Source of the DNA: Helianthus annuus
Taxonomy: Eukaryota; Streptophyta; Magnoliopsida; Asterales; Asteraceae
Direction: 5' to 3'
NCBI RefSeq assembly: GCF_002127325.2
Contig: NC_035448.2
Location: 121,186,282-121,250,281 of the forward strand
Length of the DNA stretch: 64,000 bases
The notes under the pieces were generated by a model that was not told where the DNA came from, searched no databases, and saw only the letters and a list, made by a program, of their open reading frames with translations. The position numbers and the translations under genes are program-made. Positions 56,022-64,000 of this stretch are shown one piece after another. Numbering within the stretch: position 1 is the first letter of the stretch; every line of letters begins with the position of its first letter.

Positions 56022-59000
56022 TGTCACACCCTGACTTTTGCGGAAGCGTGATTATTGGTGTGACTTCTTAATACCATTGCATATGATCATAACAACACTA
56101 CATGATAAAACCAGTAGATGTACATCCATTAATTTAAGTTTAAAAGTAGTACAACATAATTGTCTGAAATGACGAGACCAAATTCAAGTTACCAACCATA
56201 ACATGTTTTAAGGAGTTCAAAAAAAGACTCAACAAAAGATTTTAAAACAACCCCGAGTTTAGGACCACGTATCCCGTCCAGGATTAAGATACGCCTCCTA
56301 AGCCCTAATGATTTGGATGACATCTTTATTCACAACGCAGCTTAAAAACTCCAATGCCCGCCAGATCCATTTACTAATTCCCTGAAATACATGTAGTTTG
56401 AAAAATCAACAAAAGTTGAGCGAGTTCATGTGCAAGTGAGTATGTATAAACCTTTGTAAAAATGTCTGTATGTATGAAAATCCCTGGTATGTAGCAATTA
56501 AGGAAAAAGAGACCACCATTGGGTTGCAAAGCCAATGATAAGTGTGAAGTGATGTAGGAAGACTCAAACCTAGCGGATTTGTGCGTCGGGCACTTAGTCA
56601 TCTCATGGTCCACTCAGCGGACTCAGGAGTGGGGCTCGCTACACCCAAATAGATCTATCACTAATGTCCCTCGGTCCTACAACGAGGATTAATGGCCTTA
56701 AGTGTCATGCCCACCACTCACATGTTCGCGTAATAAAAACCCTCCTTAAGCTAACCATACCATGTAAATAAATGTCCGTAATGTCTGTAAATGTCTGTAA
56801 CATGTATTTCACCCCCGAGGTGTAAAACTGAAAATAGTTAAGAGAAAAGGGGGACATGAACTCACTGTATTGCGTCTTCTGTGCTTGTAACTCAAGTCTC
56901 CTCAGCAAACACAACTCCCTACAATGTACTATGGTCTATTAGACGAACGGGCCGTGCCTTGCCTTTGTATTTACGTTTTTGAGTTACGTTTCTGGTATTA
57001 TTCCAAGTTGTAATAATTATATTTTGCTTTGGAATAATTGTTTATACAATATTTCTGTATTAATACTTCTCAAGTATTTTAGCTTCGTATTTCCTTCCCA
57101 AAGATGGGGGTATTTATACATGTATTTTATGATTAAAGTATTGACATTATACATTCCTAAGTCCCACTCTAGAAAAATATACAATAGCTTATTTATCCAA
57201 ACATAACACATCCATAATATATATTTCACTGTCTGCTAGAAAAATATATCATAGCTTTCAAAATAATATATTCTACTTGTTTCATAAATATGTTATATGT
57301 TGTGATGAATCACATTTGTCCAAATGTTATCCATTCCAAAATATACTAGTAACGGTATTTTGTTACAAAAATTATGGCGAGTTTTATGTTTGAAAAACAT
57401 AGTCGAAAATGTACTAGTAAACTCTTGTCTAGAAAATATTTACTGAGTGTTAGGATTTTCGGAAAATTTCGCCATGGTATCCTTTGTAAATGGAGGTGTC
57501 CATGCTTAATAGCATATCATTTTCTTTTACATATATCCCGTAGATCGTTCTCACATAACCAACCCGATATTTAGACATGCAAAGCATTACTTACTTTATT
57601 TCAGCTTTAGAAATTAGAACTGGACTGTTTTTGAGGATTTTTATAAAACAGTTAACCTTTTCCAAAAATTCCCAAATTTTTACAGAATGTCTCATACGAT
57701 CCAAATTTTATTGTGTAAAAATATCAGGTCCAGTTCGTTACCAATATTTTATAGAAATTTATCTACCCGACTGCAATCAGATTTGTTACTTTCTGATTGC
57801 AGTTTACGGAATAATTCACTAAAAATTAACCGTAAGTCCGATTGACGAAATTCCAGTTGAAGGATCATCGTGACAACGGTGATCATCTACTGTAAAAATT
57901 CCATGAGTTGATTCTACTCAGGTTTCAAGTTATGACTCCGAATACAACATACTTTTTCTGCAGTAAAAACACAGCTTAAGCTGCTGTCCAAAACAGTCAT
58001 TTAAAAATAGTAAACGACCTCGAAAAATTACGATTCCAGTGCCATTTGTTCGGTTATTCGAAAATGCATATTTTAGGCTTCAGAAAATCAGTTTTTCGAT
58101 TTAAAACGGTCCAGTTACAGCCTGTTGAAGTTGGCTGAAAATGTAAATCAGCATGTTTCTTGTTCATATTTCTTGTTTAAACTTTTAGTGTTCTTGTAAA
58201 TTTCATCATACTACCTATCTTAACCATGAAACAAGATGAACAAGAGTTTAAGCAAGGAACTTACTACTAGCTTAAAGCTAGGGATGATTCTAGTGGAGAA
58301 GATGATGAGAAGTGATGAAAAAGCAAGAACAAAGTCCCTTTTGAAGTTCCACAAGTTGTAAGTCTCTAGCATCCATCTTCTACACTTGAAGGAAGCTTGT
58401 AAATGGAAGATGGTGGTGTGAAAGTGGTGGTGATTGTGGCTGCTATAGTGTGGCCGAAAATGAGAGAGAGAGAGAGAGTGAGGAGTGAGAGTGTAAGAGG
58501 TGAAATGATTAGAAGTTAGGCCATGATTCTTATAGGGTGGTTACAATATCTTGTTTAGATTTTCAAGCAACCTATCCCTTGGAAATATTCACAAATCCTT
58601 AAGTAATGATTGTGAAGATGTGGTGGGTCCACCTAGGGCTGAAAATTCGGTTGGGGGGGGGGGTAAATTGTAAAATTTGTTAATTAGTAGGTAATTAATT
58701 AGGAGGTTAAGGGTAATTTCTAGAATAGTGAGTGTATGTCATGTTTCTATAGTCTGTAGGGATTTTTATGACCATAATTATTTAAGAATAATAAAATAAT
58801 GTTTCTGACAAAATTTTGGTGTCCAGGGTAATGTCCGGTTGTTCGGTCACGTACTGTTCCGTTAAAGCGTTTAATTGTACCGCATAGTGTCTTTTATGCA
58901 TCTTTTTGTAACGAATTTTAATTCCAACACTTAGGAAAGCGTTCAGGACCATCTAGTCAATTCTCTGTATAATACGAGTGTGTTAAAAGCTGAATCGTTG

Positions 59001-59408
59001 CTAAAAATGCAGAATTCTGCACTAAAAATGAGTTTTAGGCACTTCCGGCATTCAAACTATCACCTAGTGACACAGTCTTATGGTCCTCACTTCCCTACAG
59101 TCCATACTGGTGTAATACTCTATCCCTGGCTCATACTGGCCTCAATATAGTGTCTGTCTATGTGCTGGCATTGTCAGCCTGTGTCTGAGTTATCCGCTCA
59201 CTGTGCTAAATGTGCTTTGTGCATCAGGTTTGTCACTAAGAGTCTGTATGAAATAAATGGAGTGACTGTATGAAATGTGATGCGTATGTATGTGTGTACA
59301 GAAAACAGAAAGCAGTTTAAGGTGTCAGTTGTAATCAAGCACAGTCATTAAGCACGTAACTAAAATTAATTAATTGTACAGCGCCTGAAATTTTTGAGGG
59401 TTGTCACA
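56022..59408 (-). repeat. 3' LTR of the minus-strand gypsy element
   Basis: 3,387 bp, TGTCACACCCTGAC...AGGGTTGTCACA. Borders are set by the Copia gag break on one side and the polypurine tract on the other. Non-coding; includes (GA)n at about 58462-58478 and a G10 run at about 58652. Apparent frames are short and not domain-bearing. Confidence 0.82.
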
Positions 59409-59444
59409 TTCTCCCCCCGTTAAGAAAATTTCGTCCTCGAAATT
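59409..59444 (-). promoter_or_regulatory. Polypurine tract region
   Basis: Minus strand reads TTCGAGGACGAAATTTTC then AACGGGGGGAGAA before the LTR; the GGGGGGAGAA stretch is the plus-strand primer. Same wording (GGACGAAATTT) as at 32685-32823. Confidence 0.85.
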
Positions 59445-61339
59445 TGTACTACCTTAATTCTTTGGGGTTTCGTTATGCATGTATGTATATGAATAGTACC
59501 GAGGTAGATAATCACCAAACCGAATCAAACCTTATTCACCTCAAGTGAGTCCAAGAATATATATAACAACACAAATCCAATGGTTAAAAGGTATGTGCTT
59601 TAATGTCAAAGGCATAAATCGTGTTGACGTGTAGTCTAGTGTAATCCAGTTATAGGGGTTCCACAAAAGAAGAGTTTTGTTCAATAGGATTCTCAAATGA
59701 TTGGTCATAGTATGCAAATTTTCACAAACCATAGCATCCGCTACATGAACTCAAAATCAATAACCCAAAAGTAGTAGTAAAGTGATCTGTAAATCTCCCG
59801 ACTAAATGAACGGAAAGGTTTAGTGTGTTGGCACTCTTAAGTTTCGTAGGTACACTAAATGGAATACAAGCGAATTTTGGTGTATCCCGGTCTTGATTCG
59901 TAGTTGCATCAGAAATGTTTAAATGACAAGTCAACAAAAGTATATGTAGTTTTGGGTGAAACAGTTGACCATGATTAGCACAAGATAATGACACCACAGG
60001 GTGTCGTAATGACGAGATTCAATAATGTTGGTGACTAAACAAGTTTACCATGCCTGAAATCAAATGGAAGTGTACAAAGACAACCCGAAGGCTTGATTTA
60101 CACAATGTCGTAAAGTTTCCAGTTGAATATGAAATATCAAAGAGCCACTCTTTTTGATCGAAGGTGAAAAGTATTAAATACCGCAAGGTATTCGATTGAC
60201 AATGAAAGTATCGTCAGGAGGTACATTAGGCTTATGAAATGAATCTATGTACCATTGCCTTAACACACAATCGTGTTGAGACTGCTTTAATTGTGATAAA
60301 CGAGACGGATTTAGAGCAAATAAATAATTTAAATCCGTGTATGAAGTGAGTAACCAACTTAGCGCAATCTCAATTTTGTGAAGATTCACCGCAAGGTATT
60401 GAAACAAATCAAACGATTTAGTGGAGTCGTAGACCAACCGAATCTACTGCGACTCGTAATGAAAGAACTTTTGCAAGAATATTTGAATATGATGCTCCCA
60501 ATACATCATATTGCGTCTCAAATCAAACGTGTGAAATGGATAAGTTCAAAAAATTGAACTTGGTTTCAGTGTAACTCACTAATAAACGTATGTATCAACA
60601 AGGGAAATCCCAGCATGGTTACAAAAATAAACCATGAATGTATCTTGAAGCAAAAGAAGTTTTCGAGAAGGTATGTTGACCTGATAGCAAAGAGTCAACC
60701 GTTACAATAATGTAGGCCATTCGAATCACAAACCAGTAGTTAGATTTAGCAACATAATATTCGAACTTCAATGAAGCGCTTGAAATGAAACCGCACGCGT
60801 AGCAAAAGGTGCATGCGTAATATGTGAGTTTCAAGTAATGACACAATGAGTGTTTGCTAAAATGGAGAAACTACCAAATATTCGAAGCAAAAGAGTGTTC
60901 GCTCTCAGCGAAGAAAATCAACGTGATGCAACTACCACTAAGGGGAGTAGAGATGCGAACATCTACTCGCTAGAAGCAAAAGTGACGGTTTCAACGAAAG
61001 AAATTTAAGTACTTTCTATTTTGTTAACTGAAATGGCATGTATGTCAGGTTAATGGTGTTCGATCGAGTTAACAAGTATGGTTTCTAAGTAGCGACCTCT
61101 ACAAGTTTGGACATGGGTTCCTAAGCATATGTTTCCTAGATCCTCAAGGTTTCGTATTCTGTGTAACTCGGTTTTGCGCATTGTGTAGGAAACACCATCT
61201 TGTGTGCGTCTAAAAACAAGTTATCGTCCCACGATTTCCCGGTATACTTTCTTCCTGAATTCATCGCTAATGACACTCGATCATCAATCAGTCGTGTAAT
61301 AGTAGTTGGATCCTCACAGTTAGTTAAGTGAGAAATTCG
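59445..61339. other. Gypsy interior without recognisable pol
   Basis: 1.9 kb where RNase H and integrase should be. I recognise no domain. GAAGCAAAAG and similar words recur (60648, 60888, 60970). It may be a replaced or strongly diverged region. Confidence 0.4.
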
Positions 61340-61877
61340 TTAATTCTCAGCAAGAGTTACTGACTCTTGTGGGTTAGCTCGTTCGGCTCGTGATAGTTGA
61401 TGCCTATTTGAAAATTTACGTCTTCCTTCTTGACGAGCAGAATTTGGGGTTACCCAACACGGAATTTTTGGTCTGTTATCTTCCTTCTCTATCAACTTCT
61501 GAGGTTGCACTGCCAATTCTTGCATCTCCGAAGGTGTAAGTCGCTAAAGTGCATCGACTACAGGCGCGACGCCTGGAATCAAATCGATGCGAAGATTCGT
61601 CTTGTCGTTGAGGGGATAATCCTGGTAAGTCTTCAGGGAAGACTTCAGGATATTTCCTTATCACAGAAATATCTTCGAGTTTTGGTTCTTTAGCTCCCTT
61701 GTCCCCGACATGAGCCAAGAGAACCACACATCCTTTACGCAACAACTTTTGTGCCTCCCCGCAATTAGTAATTTGTAGGGGCGTATCCTGCTTCATGATC
61801 CATGGTCGTTTCTTCGTTTGCCATTGTGATCCGGTTATCAATATCCGCTCGAACACTCGGCAGTTGATCCATCCCAA
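61340..61877 (-). pseudogene. Gypsy RT N-terminal remnant
   Basis: LRKGCVVLLAHVGDKGAKEP, then YPEVFPEDLPGLSPQRQ lead into RT. After a frameshift MQELAVQPQKLIEKE and garbled [13 protein letters not shown] coding continue to 61340. The catalytic Asp pair is not present. Confidence 0.72.
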
Positions 61878-62185
61878 TTACCTTGTCGAAGTTTTCCAAC
61901 TCATCTGGCAGTAGATCAAGCGTAAATTCACGCTCTCCGGGTTCTATCTTGTCGTTTCTAGTCACTGCATTGGCTTCCACTAGCTTCACCTAGCTAGTTC
62001 CATTGAGTGCAAGTTATCTAACTTACGTGCTACCATATCAAGTACACCCTTGAACTCTAGAGATGCGAAACCAAAAATTTGCAACAGTATTTGGCAACAC
62101 AGATGCATAACGTTGAGTGATATTGAACGTACCGATATCCATGCTTGGATTCCTGGTGTGCTCCCCTAGCTCTGCTACTGAGCTT
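61878..62185 (-). pseudogene. Gypsy protease remnant
   Basis: RYASVLPNTVANFWFRIS (62060-62110) stands where VLFDTGADFSF-type sequence is expected, so the catalytic DTG reads NTV. FTLDLLPDELENFDKVIGMDQL at about 61860-61925 matches the C-terminal half in another frame. Confidence 0.68.
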
Positions 62186-63243
62186 TTATCCTCGTGCCTG
62201 ATTCTTCTTAGGGCAGTATTTTCTGAAATGCTTCTTGCTCCCACGTTTCTGTCTGTCACTTGTCCTGCCTGGATAATCGTCACTGTCGTTGTTCCCTCCG
62301 TGATTCTTGCTTCCATCTTGGCCTCCATTCCTACTTTCAGTATCTTGCCTACAAGTTTCCTTAGGATGCCCTCTCTTGCCACAGTTATCACATTTCCCAT
62401 ATTTACATCGCCCGACATGATAGCGTAGACAATTGTCACACTTAGGTAGCATACCCATGTAGTCCTTTCCCTTTTTGGCCTTTTTCTTGTTACTTGCCTG
62501 AGTAATCTTCTTGAAATTTGCGATCTTTCTCTTATTATCCCCAGATGACTCTATAGGAGTCTCCTTTTTCTCGTCCGTAGTGGAAAATTTTCCTAGTCTA
62601 ATCGTTTCTTCAGTGAGCGCCACGCTGGTGTTGATAGCCTCGGTGATCATGGAAGGTTTAGATGTTGTTACCAGGCTTAGAATCTGAGGTGGCAATCCCC
62701 CTATGAAACGTTCAATCTTCCTAGGTTCCGGTTCCACCAAACGCGAAGCAACTTGTGACAATTCGCCAAATCTCTGCACATATTCGGCTATCTTTGGACC
62801 TTCCATTTTCAAGTTCCACAATTCCGTTTCCAACTTCTGGACTTCTGCCCTCGAGCAATATCTTTTTCGCATTAGTTCTTTCAGTTCGTCCCACGTCAAA
62901 GTGTTCACAGCAGTCTCGGCCATTGTCTGAACCTGAAGGTTCCACCATGACAGAGCCCCATCTACAAATAGCCCAGCGATGTACGTGACCTGGTGCCCTG
63001 GGGCACATTTGCTCAATCTTAAGACAGAATCCGTCTTCTCAACCCAGCGTACGAAGGCTAAGGCACCCCCAGTGCCATCAAATTCCCGAGGTTTGTGGTC
63101 TAAGAACTGCTTGTAGGTGCAGCTTTCGCCGTGTTCAGAGCGAAGGGCCTCGAGCTGTGCAATGGCTCGTGATATGCGCACTTGTAGTTATGCCGCTGTT
63201 GTTGGCGGAGGGTTGTTGGTATTGACGTTCCCTCGTGTCGGCA
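62186..63243 (-). pseudogene. Gypsy gag with zinc knuckles
   Basis: ATG at 63243 (MPTRGNVNTNNPPPTTAA), then a TAA at about 63188, then an open frame of 331 codons: FLDHKPREFDGTGGALAFVRWVEK, GALSWWNLQVQTM, TWDELKELMRKRYCSRAEV, ELWNLKMEGPKIAEYVQRF, PRKIERFIGGL, basic KKAKKGKDYMGMLPK, a CDNCLRYHVGRC segment and an intact knuckle CDNCGKRGHPKETC. Length and order fit plant gypsy gag. Only one early stop spoils it; the ATG near 63181 shown by the open frame is internal. Confidence 0.85.
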
Positions 63244-64000
63244 TCTTCTAAGAAGAAGATCGATTAGGTCGAGTCTTATTTGTTCTGGAAGTGCATTTAG
63301 TTGTTTAGTGGTCATATGTACATACACAGTATAGGTTATCACACCAACCAATCAAGCAATGGCATAATAATAGCATAACCAAGCAATTTGGTAATTATGT
63401 TTAATGAGAGCATAGCAAGTAAGCACGTAGCGTTAAAATTACAGCACACACATATAGATCAATAACGTGCTTAACGAAGACATAACGTCTGAGCTTTCGC
63501 TGGTCATTGGCCACAAAGTATTGTCGCATGTTTTATGATGGTTGGGCTCTCATTATTCTCCGACCACAATTGTATCGTCTTTCAAAATGTATCACATCAA
63601 GGGGGAAACAGGGTCACCCTACCCTTGCCCAACAAGTATATCAGTGTATCAAAATCACGTAGTCTGAAGTGGTCTTTAAAAGTCTCCACAATCCTGGCTT
63701 ATCATTAGTGTCTTTACCCAAATGTATTGCAATCCGCAAAATCCAGAAATCAATTATATTTGTGACTGAGGTGGAGGGGGAAAGAAAAGTAAACTATTAA
63801 CATGCGTGGACTTCCTCCTCGGGCTTGTGTACACGTCGAAGTAATTATTTGCTCTGTCGCTCGACAGTAAAGAAATGAGCATCAGAATCCCGGGAAAAGT
63901 GTAATAGCAATGGTCGAGAGCGCAAAAGGAACCTTGATAACTGTGGAGGATCAAAGTATGCTGGCAATAGACAGGGTGGAGGACGTGGTGTCAGCTCAAG
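63244..64000 (-). other. Leader of the minus-strand gypsy element
   Basis: No gene. It lies upstream of gag; the primer binding site is not reached before the window ends. Confidence 0.55.

Larger units (their letters stand above)
56022..64000 (-). mobile_element. Ty3/gypsy element on the minus strand (3' LTR to gag)
   Basis: 3' LTR 56022-59408, polypurine tract 59409-59444, then decayed interior with RT start, protease and gag up to 63243 and leader to the window edge. Its 5' LTR lies beyond 64000. It inserted into Copia copy 2; the flank on the left is CTGTA (56017-56021). Confidence 0.82.

Noticed and set aside
1..64000. Host protein-coding genes
   Set aside because: Every long frame with recognisable domains belongs to a transposable element; the remaining frames are short and without support.

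Overview
This window is plant nuclear DNA made almost entirely of transposable elements. I found no host gene, rRNA, tRNA or CRISPR array. The plant origin is shown by Copia and Ty3/gypsy LTR retrotransposons primed from initiator tRNA-Met (TGGTATCAGAGC-type binding sites), a CACTA transposon with GT-AG introns, a Helitron end, PIF-type MITEs and L1-type LINE remnants. The LTR families (ARID-bearing LTR element, two-zinc-knuckle Copia gag, CpG-rich palindromic words in the LTRs) look to me like those of daisy-family (Asteraceae) genomes, but that is recollection, not a search result.

Layout. 33-5985: a minus-strand LTR element with both LTRs and matching 8-bp flanks. It carries a Copia-protease-like domain and an ARID domain, and several MITEs are inserted in it. 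6239-13805: a CACTA element with a perfect TTA target duplication. Its transposase is truncated, its second gene is a multi-exon Ulp1-like cysteine protease gene, and it contains a nested Helitron with a GC-rich tandem array and a nested PIF-type MITE. 13990-18803: two LINE 3' ends (one with a clean target duplication and poly(A)), another PIF-type MITE, tandem repeats and AT-rich spacer. 18804-36330: a gypsy array of the form LTR-internal-LTR-internal. Its first gag is split by a complete Copia element (22046-29446, target duplication ATTGT). 36331-39811: decayed Copia gag plus protease and integrase, cut by a small non-autonomous LTR element (39812-42323). 42324-47327: Athila-like 3' region and LTR, then a gypsy LTR fused directly to pol. 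47328-50708: decayed gypsy pol. From 50709 to the right edge there is a four-layer nest (gypsy LTR, opposite-strand gypsy LTR, Copia element, another gypsy element) of which only the left halves lie in the window.

How the parts relate. The two better-preserved Copia copies (22046-29446 and 51874-56021) keep a long gag with two CCHC knuckles but have no pol. In its place is a shared 3' non-coding module with repeated words resembling the LTR/primer-site junction and a hairpin whose stem shows compensatory base changes between copies. A third relative (36331-39811) still has protease and integrase pieces and shows what an autonomous partner would carry. This gag-plus-structured-RNA design, the ARID retroelement whose coding region starts inside its LTR, and palindromic CpG word arrays just upstream of TATA boxes in several unrelated LTR families are the most interesting signals here.
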